Shown here piece by piece: positions 43,904 to 53,520 of a DNA stretch of 64,000 nucleotides. The stretch lies in assembly GCA_020629005.1 (NCBI GenBank), contig JAHDEE010000004.1:19346-83345 (forward strand). Reading direction: 5' to 3'. The notes beneath the pieces are model-generated. The model saw only the letters and a list, made by a program, of their open reading frames with translations, was not told where the DNA came from and did no database searches. The first letter of the stretch is position 1. Each line of letters opens with the position of its first letter. The stretch is from Chitinophagales bacterium (lineage in GTDB: Bacteria; Bacteroidota; Bacteroidia; Chitinophagales; UBA2359). Both the position numbers and the translations under genes were made by a program.

Positions 43904-45122
43904 TACCGGCAAGATTCGCCTTGATACCATTGAAGATGCTCTGGAAGACATAAAAGCTGGCAAAGTCATCATTGTCGTGGACGATGAAGACCGCGAAAAC
44001 GAAGGGGACTTTATCGCTGCAGCAGAAACTGTAACCCCCGAGATTGTAAATTTTATGGCTACCTATGGGCGTGGCTTGATGTGCGCACCTTTAACTGAGG
44101 CCCGCTGCGCAGAATTAGGTCTTGACATGATGGTTCCGCAGAACACAAGCAGCCATCAAACGCCTTTTACCATATCTGTAGATTTGATTACTCAGGGCAC
44201 AACCACCGGAATATCAACGCTTGACCGTGCAAAGACCATTAGAGCGCTGGCTGACCCAAATACTAAGCCAACAGAGCTGGGTCGTCCGGGGCATATCTTT
44301 CCTTTGAAAGCGAAGGAGGGGGGGGTTTTACGTCGAGCAGGCCATACGGAAGCCACAATTGACCTGGCCAGGATGGCTGGTCTTAAGCCTGCTGGTGTGC
44401 TGATCGAAATCCTGAACGAGGATGGTACCATGGCAAGACTACCACAATTGCGAAAGGTGGCCGATCAGTTTGGCATGAAGCTCATTTCGATTGAGGATTT
44501 GATTGCTTATAGATTGCGTACTGAAAAGCTGGTCAAAGAAGAGGTTCGAGTGAAGATGCCTACGAAATATGGGAATTTTGAATTAATCGCATTCTCGCAG
44601 ATCACCACCGGACAGATGCACCTTGCCCTTGTGAAAGGAGACTGGAAAAAAGGCGATGAGGTTTTGGTCCGCGTTCATTCTTCTTGTTTGACCGGGGATA
44701 TTCTTGGCTCTCTTCGTTGTGATTGCGGAGATCAGTTGCACCTGGCTATGCAAGCTGTTGAGCGAGAAGGAACCGGCGTGATCCTTTATATGAATCAGGA
44801 AGGTCGTGGAATTGGACTGCTAAACAAGTTGAAAGCCTACAAGCTTCAAGAAGAAGGACAAGATACTGTTGAGGCTAATATCTCACTCGGATTCAAGATG
44901 GATCAACGGGATTATGGTATCGGAGCTCAGATTCTTCGAGAATTGGAGGTCACGAGGCTGAGGTTGTTGACCAACAATCCCAAAAAGCGCATTGGCCTCA
45001 TTGGCTATGGCCTCGAAATAGTTGAAAATGTGCCCATTGAAGTCTCTCCAAATGAATTTAATGAGAGCTACCTAAAGACCAAACGAGACAAAATGGGTCA
45101 CGATATTCTCAAAAATTTGTAG
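43872..45122 (+). CDS. ribBA: Bifunctional DHBP synthase / GTP cyclohydrolase II
   Basis: Two riboflavin-pathway enzymes in one 416-residue chain. The N-terminal RibB domain (about 15-210) makes 3,4-dihydroxy-2-butanone 4-phosphate from ribulose 5-phosphate: [11 protein letters not shown] near residues 36-46 and R-R-A-G-H-T-E-A near 154. The C-terminal RibA domain (about 218-416) opens GTP: zinc ligands in S-S-C-L-T-G-D...C-D-C-G near 274-289, and [10 protein letters not shown] near 307-316. All catalytic motifs are intact. Length is typical. The start ATG overlaps the preceding glycosyltransferase gene by 32 bp. No other riboflavin genes are in the window and no FMN riboswitch precedes it. 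Confidence 0.97.
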   Translation: MSGHLHNGTNDTGKIRLDTIEDALEDIKAGKVIIVVDDEDRENEGDFIAAAETVTPEIVNFMATYGRGLMCAPLTEARCAELGLDMMVPQNTSSHQTPFTISVDLITQGTTTGISTLDRAKTIRALADPNTKPTELGRPGHIFPLKAKEGGVLRRAGHTEATIDLARMAGLKPAGVLIEILNEDGTMARLPQLRKVADQFGMKLISIEDLIAYRLRTEKLVKEEVRVKMPTKYGNFELIAFSQITTGQMHLALVKGDWKKGDEVLVRVHSSCLTGDILGSLRCDCGDQLHLAMQAVEREGTGVILYMNQEGRGIGLLNKLKAYKLQEEGQDTVEANISLGFKMDQRDYGIGAQILRELEVTRLRLLTNNPKKRIGLIGYGLEIVENVPIEVSPNEFNESYLKTKRDKMGHDILKNL

Positions 45123-45142
45123 TTGGGTCAGATGATAATGGG

Positions 45143-45832
45143 ATGGGCATCTTAAACTGGTTGAAGAATAATGACATTGTCCTTTCGAGGGTAGATTACA
45201 ATCTGATTCTCGAAAGTGAGGAGGTAGATTCTTGTAAAATGATACGCAGGCAGATCTCAGAGCTGGAAGTTCGCAGTGGGCGGCTTGTGGTTACAGACCC
45301 TTTGGTGCTGCCAGATTTGGCTCCTTTATCCAAAGATATTCCTTTGGGATCCTATCCGCTGATCCTTCACTTTGCCGAAAGTGAAGCTGGCGAGGAAGTG
45401 ATTGCTCTCGCAGAGCTAAAACTCAACGAGGAACGTCCAATGATTTACGAGCTTGCTTTGCGAGATGGTGAGCAATTAGACAGCCTCGGTGACAACGATG
45501 ATTTTATAGGCTTCCCAGTGGATTCGGGACTTGCCTGCATGGCTGAGCAGAGCACAATGAATGCCCTGATGAAGGACATGAAAGTCTTTGAGAAGCAACA
45601 GCCCGGAAAGAACTACTATGAACATTGCTTGTCTTCGGGATTTGGGAACAACGCCAGAAGAGTAGATGATCCAGGAGACTGGTATACCCATTCTCTTCCG
45701 AAGCAAGAGCAGGTTTCCATGTTTAGCGCTGGTGCTGGGGATGGCCTTTATCCAGTATATTACGGGATAGATAAAAGCTTACAAATTGCCAACATAGTGA
45801 TCGATTTTCAAATCCTGCTAAGCAGTGAGTAG
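45143..45832 (+). CDS. DUF4241 family protein
   Basis: A 229-residue cytoplasmic protein. It matches the DUF4241 pattern: S-G-R-L-V-V-T-D-P near residue 42, a middle L-I-L-H-F-A-E-S near 76, and the C-terminal G-L-A-C-M, N-N-A-R-R-V-D-D-P-G-D-W, S-M-F-S-A-G-A-G-D-G-L-Y-P-V-Y-Y-G and I-V-I-D-F blocks. The family is often found near toxins or secretion loci in other bacteria, but its activity is not known to me. It follows ribBA by 20 bp and converges with the PAS regulator gene (11-bp gap). Confidence 0.85.
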   Translation: MGILNWLKNNDIVLSRVDYNLILESEEVDSCKMIRRQISELEVRSGRLVVTDPLVLPDLAPLSKDIPLGSYPLILHFAESEAGEEVIALAELKLNEERPMIYELALRDGEQLDSLGDNDDFIGFPVDSGLACMAEQSTMNALMKDMKVFEKQQPGKNYYEHCLSSGFGNNARRVDDPGDWYTHSLPKQEQVSMFSAGAGDGLYPVYYGIDKSLQIANIVIDFQILLSSE

Positions 45833-45843
45833 TTATTCTTACA

Positions 45844-47898
45844 TTACAGTTCCAGGATATAACTGCTTAGACTAGCTTCTGCACTTAGGCCTATCTTCTT
45901 CTTAAGACGATATCTCGCTACTTCAACAGATTTTGGTGTCATCAAGGAGAGTCTTGCTATCTCCTTTACACTTAGATTCATCCTTATAAATGCGCAGTGC
46001 CGCAGGTCTTTTTGTGAGAGCTTTGGAAAATCCTCCAATAGATCTCTAAAAAAGTGTGGGTGAATTTGCTCAAAGTACATCTTGAAGCTCCTCCAGCCTT
46101 CTTCACCATGTAGGTTATGCTCCACATCAAAAACCAGTTTTTCCAGATCTTGTTTGACACCAGGATCGGATATCTTAGGAACCACCGAACGAATCCCATC
46201 TGCGATACCACCCAGAACTGTGTTTTTCTGATTCAAGAACAATGTGTAATTGGCAAGCTCCCTGTTGCGGCGATCGAGTTCCTGGGTTTGACGAATGTGC
46301 ATCGCTTCTAAATCCTGCGCTTCACGAGAATCTGTAATATCCTCAATCAGTGATATGAGCGATGCATCAGATTCGCCTTGCTTTACAGCCAAAGCGGCAT
46401 GCAGCCGCCCCCATACGATGCTTCGATCCCGACGAAGAAATCGTTTTTCCAGATTTAGGCTATTGAGCGTCCCGCTTTCCACAAGTTTGATTTGCTGTCG
46501 TACTTCGGGTAGATCATCAGGATGAATGATATCCTCGGTTTGCAAATCAATCATTTCGCCTGGCCGATAGCCTAGCATTTGCTCCAAGTAGGGATTGCAG
46601 GTCAGGGTGAGTTCCTTTTGATTAGACACTGCAATGCCAATTGGACTGTTTTCAAATACAAATTTGAATAGCTTTTCGCTTTCTTGATAGGCCTTTTGTA
46701 TTCTTACGAATTCTGTCACATCATGAGAGAAGATCATGATTCGATAGATATTGCCATCAGGACCATGCAAAGGTATCTTGTTTGTTGTTGTCCAGATTTC
46801 GCCCTTCGGCCCTACTGTTTTTTCCAGCACATTGAGTATGGGCTTACCTGTTCGAATCACCTCCAGATCACCTTGATAATATCGATCCGCATCATTTGGA
46901 AAAAGAAATGAGCAGTCTTTTCCCTCTATCTGCTCGCGAGGTAAGTCGAAGAAATCACAAACATGACTGTTGACCAGAAGTATCGTGTTGTTGAGGTCCT
47001 TGACATAGAAATGCCCTGGAACGTACTTAAGAAAAATTTCCTGTTCCATCACCCTAAGCCGATTAAGCTCCTGCACTTTCTTCGCGAGAGTGCTTGAATG
47101 CAGCTCTACCAAAGCCAGAAGAGAACCTTCATCCTCCTCAACAGAGGCGGCATTCATCGTCACTTCTGTGGGTTTGCCTGTGGTGGAGTTGAGGTTGAAA
47201 GAGAGCTCAACGTTGCGCTCCGATTGGAAAAGCAACTGTAGTTCTTCCTTCACTTCCGACTTCTGAGCACTGTGAATCCACTCCAGCAGATTCGTTCCTA
47301 CAAGGGCTCCAGAATGACTGGCTGTAAGATTTTCGAATCCAGGACTGACACGGAGCAGGTTGAAATTTGCATCTACTACCGCCATCGCCGTTTTGCTAAT
47401 CACAAACAGTTTTTCCCAATGCTTGGCCTGAAGGGAGACCTGCTTTTTGCCGACCACTTCCGAGGTAATAATCCTGGAGACACCTAATACCTCCACCGGC
47501 GTCCCATTCCGATCCTGAACCGGCACTTTGATTGTTCGCAGCATTTGGGTCTTTCCATCCGAACCGGTTATGACTTCAGTTGGGATAATCTTTCTAATTC
47601 CACTCTCCAGGACCGCCAGATCATCTCTACGAAAATACCGTACTTCGCCACGAATGGGATTGATATCATCGTCCGTTTTGCCGATCAATTCAAGTGGAGT
47701 TCTGTTGAACAAGGCTGCAGTTGCATGATTACAGAGTGTAAAACGTTCATCTGCATCTTTGACAAAGATTAAATCGTGCTTTCCTCCCAACAAAGGATAA
47801 AGCCCCTGAATTAGATTGTAGTAGACTCTTAATTTTTCTGAGGCAATGCCCAGCGATTTCATTTCTTGTTCAAAATCTTCAAAAGTCAATACTTTCAA
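45844..47898 (-). CDS. Multi-PAS cytoplasmic regulator with LuxR-type HTH
   Basis: A 684-residue protein without membrane helices. It contains at least four PAS domains (about 35-130, 165-260, 290-395, 405-520), recognised by repeats such as I-G-K-T-D-D-D-I, L-L-E-W-I, I-E-G-K-D-C-S-F-L-F and I-I-H-P-D-D-L-P with PAC strands. A short coiled coil follows (about 530-570). The C-terminal LuxR/GerE-type helix-turn-helix has L-S-x-x-D-L-R-H-C-A, S-V-K-E-I-A-R-L-S and V-E-V-A-R-Y-R-L-K-K-K near 630-670. No kinase or response-regulator part is present. This is a one-component regulator type common in Bacteroidota, sensing small molecules, redox or light through PAS ligands. Targets are unknown. Confidence 0.88.
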   Translation of the reverse strand: MKVLTFEDFEQEMKSLGIASEKLRVYYNLIQGLYPLLGGKHDLIFVKDADERFTLCNHATAALFNRTPLELIGKTDDDINPIRGEVRYFRRDDLAVLESGIRKIIPTEVITGSDGKTQMLRTIKVPVQDRNGTPVEVLGVSRIITSEVVGKKQVSLQAKHWEKLFVISKTAMAVVDANFNLLRVSPGFENLTASHSGALVGTNLLEWIHSAQKSEVKEELQLLFQSERNVELSFNLNSTTGKPTEVTMNAASVEEDEGSLLALVELHSSTLAKKVQELNRLRVMEQEIFLKYVPGHFYVKDLNNTILLVNSHVCDFFDLPREQIEGKDCSFLFPNDADRYYQGDLEVIRTGKPILNVLEKTVGPKGEIWTTTNKIPLHGPDGNIYRIMIFSHDVTEFVRIQKAYQESEKLFKFVFENSPIGIAVSNQKELTLTCNPYLEQMLGYRPGEMIDLQTEDIIHPDDLPEVRQQIKLVESGTLNSLNLEKRFLRRDRSIVWGRLHAALAVKQGESDASLISLIEDITDSREAQDLEAMHIRQTQELDRRNRELANYTLFLNQKNTVLGGIADGIRSVVPKISDPGVKQDLEKLVFDVEHNLHGEEGWRSFKMYFEQIHPHFFRDLLEDFPKLSQKDLRHCAFIRMNLSVKEIARLSLMTPKSVEVARYRLKKKIGLSAEASLSSYILEL

Positions 47899-48071
47899 TT
47901 TAAGCTCTAGATATATTAGCGTACAAACAAGTTACTGCAAATCTTTGAAACCAGGATCGGATCGAATACTGCAAAAGCCCTGCTTGTAAAATGACGCCAC
48001 CGCACAATGAGTAGATCGAGGCTGCAAGTTGCCAGCAGAAGCCCTTTTACCGGTCAACAACAAACGATGAT

Positions 48072-50219
48072 TTATCTTCCAACAATTATTGTCTTGGAAA
48101 TACTTCCTTTATTGCTCTTCACCCTAAGAAAATAAGAACCTACTGGAAGCGCTTCAATATTCAGATGCATACTTGATGCAGCTATTTCTTTATCCATCAC
48201 CACTCTCCCTTCATAGCTCACCAGCTGAAATCTTTCTCCCAACAGATTTTCTGAGAATACCAATACTCCACGTTCTGTCATCGGATTAGGATGAATCATA
48301 ACGAACTGCTGCTCGTTAATGTCTTCCGGAATGCTAACTGGCTCTGGCTCATAGCTGTAATTTCTGTATTCTATAATTCGGTTTGGAGTGGTTCCGGGGT
48401 AAGTATTACCGTTTGTGGCAATGTAGATGGCGCCAGTATGAGGATTAACAGCAACATCGCGCAACCGTCCATAGTTAGTGAGGTATTGGTCTTCAGCGGT
48501 TACTGTAGAAAAATCGTCCGCAAGTGTGAGTACAGAGAATCTCTGCAAGCCTGCCCCAATTCCCCCAAGAAATGCGACCAGTACTTTGCCTTGCCATTCC
48601 GGAATAGCCGGATGATCGTAATAGACCAGATCGTTGATTGCCGGACAAGGAGTCCATTCAGCAAGTGGTTCTTTTACATCGAAAGTATTGCAGAAGTTTT
48701 CTTCTTGAGCAGTGTTGCACTCTCCTTCCACATTTGGCCAGCCATAGTTTCTTCCAGCTTCAACAATATTGAATTCGTCGGAAGATTGCGCTCCGTGCTC
48801 GGTACTAAAGATTATCCCGTCAGGTCCAAATGCCAGGCCTTGTGCATTTCGATTGCCATATGTGTAGATGTAACTATCCGGGAAAGGATTGTCATCAGGA
48901 ACCGATCCGTCAAGATTGATACGCAGCAATTTTCCATTTAGGTTATCCATATCTTGCGCATCGGAAGAATTGCCCACGTCGCCTCTGGTCATCAGCAGCT
49001 TGTTATCCGGAGTGATGAGCAATCTAGCACCGTTGTGAATGTTGGCCGCCTCTAAACCATCCAACAGATAGGCCTCGTTGATCAAGTTTTCACCATCCCA
49101 CTCAAATGCCGAGAGCCTTTCGGTCATCGGAAAGGACTGCTGGTGACAATATGCTATGTAGACCAGTGGAGTATTTTCGAAATCCGGATGTAGAACCATT
49201 CCCAACATTCCAGGCTCTCCACCACCTCCAATCTGATTCTCTGCTTCCAAATCCAAAATAACATTGGTATTTCCCGTCTCAGGATTAATTCTTAGTACTC
49301 TTCCTTTTCGTTCAGTTACCCACAGGTGACCATCCGGCCCATAAAGCACTTCCCAGGGAATATCTAAACCGGTGGCAACATCCCGCTCGATCAATAAAGT
49401 CTCTTCCAACTGTAATTGGTTTGCAAATTGCAGACACTCCGGATCTGGCAAATAAAAACAATCCCTTGGATTGTTCTCAGTTGCCAGCGGATTATAGCTA
49501 CAAGAGGCTGGATCAGTGCAACCAATAATTGCTCCCACATATTCGAGACTTAATAGGATTGGGACACCGGCACAGTCGTCAGAGGCACTGCCAACTCGAA
49601 TTCGATAACTGTAATCAGCCTGTAGCTCCATTTCTATCAAGCATGATTCGTCTGAGAAATAAATGCTGTTTAGTTCTGTATTGTCGAACTCCAGGCCATT
49701 ACAGAAATCATACACCCATACCGAAGCTTCGCAATCGTTTCCTTGGCAAAGATCAATCGAGTACCGACCTGTTTCTTCCGGTGTAAGATCAAACCAGTGG
49801 TCATCATACTGCGTAGTGTGGCTGCCTGGTTCAATTGTTTGCGGACTTGCGCAACTGCTTCCAGATGGGCAGTTGAATTCGACCGACTCCGAAGACCCAA
49901 ACTCCCCTCCTGTGACTATTTGTACATCGTTCTGCAGAATTGTATAGGATCCTTGGCCAAAGGCGCAACAGATACCATCGCCATATTGGTCATAAATGGT
50001 AAAGATGTGGCAGGTCTCAGCAGGCAAACAGACAGAACCTCCCTCAATATCACCATTCGACACAACATCCCCCGATGTAGTGGCTACTTCCCAAGTTGTC
50101 TCGTCAGGATAATCATCTGCTACAAGTTCAATCACATATTCCGTTTCGCCAGCTGGACATTGGGCATGTAGATGGTGAAAAAACAGGATCGATGCCAAAA
50201 GAAATATTGCGTTTTTCAT
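48072..50219 (-). CDS. Secreted PQQ-dependent sugar dehydrogenase-like protein with T9SS domain, longer paralogue
   Basis: A 715-residue protein with a signal peptide (about residues 3-19). Two N-terminal beta domains (about 20-115 and 116-228) are rich in paired cysteines, with the repeated C-x-I-x-x-x-D-x-Y-G-D-G-I-C-C pattern near 75-90. A G-C-T-D-P-A-S-C-S-Y-N-P-L-A motif lies near 233-246. Then comes a soluble glucose/sorbosone dehydrogenase (GSDH) propeller (about 285-620) with G-D-V-G-N-S-S-D-A near 413, Y-G-N-R-N-A-Q-G-L near 452 and E-H-G near 470, and a T9SS sorting domain from about 640. PQQ is the known cofactor of the family; PQQ synthesis genes are not in the window. Paralogue of the next gene upstream in transcription (50245-51657), 25 bp away. 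Confidence 0.9.
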   Translation of the reverse strand: MKNAIFLLASILFFHHLHAQCPAGETEYVIELVADDYPDETTWEVATTSGDVVSNGDIEGGSVCLPAETCHIFTIYDQYGDGICCAFGQGSYTILQNDVQIVTGGEFGSSESVEFNCPSGSSCASPQTIEPGSHTTQYDDHWFDLTPEETGRYSIDLCQGNDCEASVWVYDFCNGLEFDNTELNSIYFSDESCLIEMELQADYSYRIRVGSASDDCAGVPILLSLEYVGAIIGCTDPASCSYNPLATENNPRDCFYLPDPECLQFANQLQLEETLLIERDVATGLDIPWEVLYGPDGHLWVTERKGRVLRINPETGNTNVILDLEAENQIGGGGEPGMLGMVLHPDFENTPLVYIAYCHQQSFPMTERLSAFEWDGENLINEAYLLDGLEAANIHNGARLLITPDNKLLMTRGDVGNSSDAQDMDNLNGKLLRINLDGSVPDDNPFPDSYIYTYGNRNAQGLAFGPDGIIFSTEHGAQSSDEFNIVEAGRNYGWPNVEGECNTAQEENFCNTFDVKEPLAEWTPCPAINDLVYYDHPAIPEWQGKVLVAFLGGIGAGLQRFSVLTLADDFSTVTAEDQYLTNYGRLRDVAVNPHTGAIYIATNGNTYPGTTPNRIIEYRNYSYEPEPVSIPEDINEQQFVMIHPNPMTERGVLVFSENLLGERFQLVSYEGRVVMDKEIAASSMHLNIEALPVGSYFLRVKSNKGSISKTIIVGR

Positions 50220-50244
50220 GGTGTGTTTTTGGGCGTGAATGTTT

Positions 50245-51657
50245 CTATTTGATTATGACTTGTTTGCTGACTCTTCCAATCTCATCACTTACTGTCAAGT
50301 AGTAAGTCCCGGGAGTCAACGAAGCAACAGGAATGGTCACAAATTCCGAATCTACACTGCCTTGCAAGGCGGATTTTCCTTCAGCCGTAAATAGCTCATA
50401 AGAGGCTCCCAAAAGAGCAGCAGCCAATTTTACCTCAATGAATTCTTTGGCAGGGTTGGGGTAAATTTGCATAAAATCCTTCTCTATCAGCGTTGTTCCA
50501 GAATATTCGAGATTAGCGTACTCTACAATTCTGTTTGGACCGTTCCCAGGATACTGACTACCGTTGGTAGCAAAGTATATGGCTCCTGTATAGGGATTAA
50601 TCGCTACATCACGAATTCTTCCGAACTGTGTAAAATATTCGATCTCCAGATTTACTATCGAGCCATCAATATTTAGCTTAAGTTGAGAAATACGCTCAAA
50701 TCCTCCCTGCTGTCCTCCAAGGCAGGCAAGAAGAAAGGAATTATTGAGATCTGGAATGGCAGGGTGGTCGTAGAATACGATGTCGCTGACAGCAGGACAA
50801 GGAGACCAGCTTCGAAGAGGCTCCTGAATCTCCTCCAACTCACAATATGGCGTTTCTGTTGGATCGTCGCAATATCCCTGAACGTATGGCCAGGCATAAT
50901 TCCCTCCTGCAACGATGAGATTGAATTCATCTTCAGATTGCGCTCCATGTTCGGAGCTATAGAGCTGGCCACCGGGTCCAAATCCAAGTCCCTGAGGGTT
51001 TCGATGACCAAAGCTATATATTCGGCTTCCCGGAAAAGGATTGTCAGACGGGATGCTTCCATCCATATTCATGCGTAAGATTTTCCCTGTCAATTTTTCC
51101 ATATCCAGAGCATCACCAGAATCTCCGGCGTCTCCGATGGACATGTAAAGTTTTTGATCTGGACCAAATACGATTCTGCAGCCGACATTACTAGATCCAG
51201 AAGGAATGTCATCTAGCAATACATTTTCGTTTACCAGCATAGCACCATCCCAATCATAGCTTACCAGTCTTTGCTTCACTGAGAAAGCAGCATCATCGAA
51301 GTAACAGTAGACCAGGAAAACCTGGGGCGAATTGTTGAAATCAGGATGGAGTGCAAGACCCAGCATACCTTCCTGGGTATCACCACTGCTCGAAACCAAT
51401 TCGGTTAGATCAAGCACTTTAGTGGAGTAGGTTGTTGCCGGATTTACCCTAATAACAGTTCCTGCCTTTTCTGTGATCCATAAATGATCGTCAGGGCCGT
51501 AAATGATTTCCCAGGGTATTAACAGTCCTGTGGCTACATCTCGCTCTGTCAATACGGTCTGTCCAATCTGAACTGTCTGCGCAGAAACAATACAAGTCCA
51601 AAAAATGAGAACAAGGGGTAGACATGGCAGCAGATATTTCTTCAGTGCTCTTTTCAT
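50245..51657 (-). CDS. Secreted PQQ-dependent sugar dehydrogenase-like protein with T9SS domain, shorter paralogue
   Basis: A 470-residue protein with a signal peptide (about residues 10-26, ending VSAQ), a GSDH-type six-bladed propeller (about 35-375) and a T9SS sorting domain (about 395-470, Y-P-N-P near 402). Key blocks are L-T-E-R-D-V-A-T-G-L near 36, P-W-E-I-I-Y-G-P near 48, G-D-A-G-D-S-G-D-A near 172, G-H-R-N-P-Q-G-L near 213 and E-H-G-A-Q-S-E-D-E near 231. It is clearly homologous to the longer gene 25 bp downstream, which adds two N-terminal domains: a tandem duplication with domain gain or loss. Both would oxidise sugars outside the cell or on its surface, if PQQ is available. Confidence 0.92.
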   Translation of the reverse strand: MKRALKKYLLPCLPLVLIFWTCIVSAQTVQIGQTVLTERDVATGLLIPWEIIYGPDDHLWITEKAGTVIRVNPATTYSTKVLDLTELVSSSGDTQEGMLGLALHPDFNNSPQVFLVYCYFDDAAFSVKQRLVSYDWDGAMLVNENVLLDDIPSGSSNVGCRIVFGPDQKLYMSIGDAGDSGDALDMEKLTGKILRMNMDGSIPSDNPFPGSRIYSFGHRNPQGLGFGPGGQLYSSEHGAQSEDEFNLIVAGGNYAWPYVQGYCDDPTETPYCELEEIQEPLRSWSPCPAVSDIVFYDHPAIPDLNNSFLLACLGGQQGGFERISQLKLNIDGSIVNLEIEYFTQFGRIRDVAINPYTGAIYFATNGSQYPGNGPNRIVEYANLEYSGTTLIEKDFMQIYPNPAKEFIEVKLAAALLGASYELFTAEGKSALQGSVDSEFVTIPVASLTPGTYYLTVSDEIGRVSKQVIIK

Positions 51658-52009
51658 TTTAGCGTTTTTCTTTGCAAAAGCTGCTCAAAGATAGAGCTAA
51701 TGAGAGTCTTATAAAAGAATGCCAATGTATTGGCTAAATCATGGCTTCTGTTCTTTGGTTTCAGCCCCGACAATGGTGGGTTATTTGTTATAAATCCATA
51801 ACTTTGGCACTGGAATACACTTAAAAACTGCAGGACTGATTGTAAAGTGCTTTAGGAACAGCTAAGGCACAGTAAAAGGACCTATTCTGGAACGGTCCGA
51901 ACCAATGTCGTTTACTCGGGCCCGAAAATGAAAAACCAGGCAGCTTTTGGCTGTCCTGCCATAGGTTCCACAGGCACCAATGATCTCCACTGCTTAGTAC
52001 TTTAATGAA
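51658..52009. other. 352-bp divergent intergenic region with a -7 box and hairpins
   Basis: Between the sugar dehydrogenase pair (-) and the 494-residue helical gene (+). TAACTTTG at 51799-51806 matches TAnnTTTG on the plus strand, about 200 nt before the ATG at 52010; no good -33 partner is seen. The stretch 51870-51975 has several foldbacks (GGACC...GGTCC at about 51879-51900; AGGCAGC...GCTGTCCT at about 51940-51958), which would form a structured 5' leader if transcribed from this box. Confidence 0.45.
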
Positions 52010-53494
52010 ATGACAAGATCCAGCAAAGCGGCACAACTGTATCAACTAATACAGGCGATGAGCAGAGGAGAGAAGAAAGTCTTCACTAAGATGGTGGGAA
52101 AGGGCAATGAACCAACCTACATGCCAATTTTTCGATATCTGAATAAGAAAGAGGTTTTTAGTGATGAAGATTTCTTCAAGCGTTTTTCCACAGAAAAATC
52201 CAAGCTGCCCGGCCTCCAAAACTATTTGTTTAAACTACTGGTTGATTCTCTTCGAGGGGATCAGGATCAGCCCCTAATTCTCAACAATGCCAAGGTTGCT
52301 GATATCCAGATTCTATATTCTAAAGGTATTTGGAGTGCCTTGCCTATGGCTTTCAAGGCTGCAAAAGCAGAGACTCTAGCTTCGGAGGATTTTGAGATAT
52401 ACATTCAGGTTTTGCATCTCGAGCTGCGGTATCTTATGAATATCCGACGTGATGGAAGCGAGGACCGCTGCGCCGAGATTTTCGGGGAAATTGAAGACAC
52501 CATAGCCTTGCTCAATAATGAGTCTAAATACGCAAAGTTTCACCATCAGCATTTCTTTAGAAAAAATGAGGGTTTCCACCGATTAACCAATGCAGCAAGG
52601 GAGCAATTACTGGCTTTGGCTGACCATGAACTGCTTCAAGAAAGTTCGACAGCTATGTCTAAAAGGGCTTTAAGCTATTACTGGAGATGCAAATGCGAGG
52701 TGGCTCATGCGCAGGATAACAAGGAAGAATTATACTCTTGTTGCAAGGCGTGGCTGGACTTGTACCGAGACAATCCTGTTTTCAGGGATGCACAAAGGAA
52801 GTTGTTCATTGCATCGTTGAACAATATGATGTTCGTATGCAATATTACACAGAAGTATACTGAACTTGAAAAACTTTTTGTGTATGTGGATAGCCTGGAG
52901 ATCGATGACAAGCTTAGCAGAATCAGTTTGTTTCAACATACATTCAGCAACAAGCTTGCTTACTACAACGAGGTAAAGAAAGATCTCAAAAAATTAGAAG
53001 CCTTGTTGGAAGAGGCGAAGGATTTCTTCAAGAATCATAAAAGGGTGATCAGCAAAGAAAGCCGTCTAATCTACTACAGTAATTTTGTGGTTTTCAATCG
53101 GATCCTCAAGAACGATGAGGATGCTTATGACTTTTGTCTTCAAGCAAGAAGTGAGGGATTTAAGGGTGACCGCAAAGATGTGATGGTGTTGATCAACCTT
53201 CATTATCTTATATTCCTGTTTGAGCGAGGGCCCTCAAAAAACTTTCTCAAGGTGGTAGAATCCACCAGACAGACCTTAAAGTATCGTAAGCTGAAAACCA
53301 AGACAGAGGCTTTTTTGCTTGACTTCTTTTCGAAAGCGAGTGAAAAGGGACTTGACGAGGAGGAAATGAGCGAGCTGCTTAGGAAACTTGATCAAAAGAC
53401 TGCCCCATTGGAGCAGGTTCCTGGAGAAACCTGGATGTACGATTGCCTGCTGCTCAAGGACTGGATCAGGGAACAGCTTGAGAGATACAAATAA
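52010..53494 (+). CDS. Helical-repeat protein of unknown function, paralogue of the gene at 31886
   Basis: A 494-residue soluble, helix-rich protein without signal peptide. The N-terminal block A-Q-L-Y-Q-L-I-Q-A-M-S-R-G-E-K-K-V-F near residues 8-25 aligns with the start of the 496-residue protein at 31886-33376, and the following F-K-R-F-S and Y-L-F-K-L-L-V-D-S-L segment also has a counterpart there. The middle is built of TPR-like helical hairpins (L-S-Y-Y-W-R-C-K-C-E-V-A-H-A near 222). Unlike the paralogue, its C-terminus is not strongly basic. No named family recognised. Directly after its stop (27 nt) lies copy 2 of the structured intergenic element, in the same orientation. Confidence 0.85.
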   Translation: MTRSSKAAQLYQLIQAMSRGEKKVFTKMVGKGNEPTYMPIFRYLNKKEVFSDEDFFKRFSTEKSKLPGLQNYLFKLLVDSLRGDQDQPLILNNAKVADIQILYSKGIWSALPMAFKAAKAETLASEDFEIYIQVLHLELRYLMNIRRDGSEDRCAEIFGEIEDTIALLNNESKYAKFHHQHFFRKNEGFHRLTNAAREQLLALADHELLQESSTAMSKRALSYYWRCKCEVAHAQDNKEELYSCCKAWLDLYRDNPVFRDAQRKLFIASLNNMMFVCNITQKYTELEKLFVYVDSLEIDDKLSRISLFQHTFSNKLAYYNEVKKDLKKLEALLEEAKDFFKNHKRVISKESRLIYYSNFVVFNRILKNDEDAYDFCLQARSEGFKGDRKDVMVLINLHYLIFLFERGPSKNFLKVVESTRQTLKYRKLKTKTEAFLLDFFSKASEKGLDEEEMSELLRKLDQKTAPLEQVPGETWMYDCLLLKDWIREQLERYK

Positions 53495-53520
53495 TCCCTG
53501 TGTCTCCGGAGATGAGCAGG

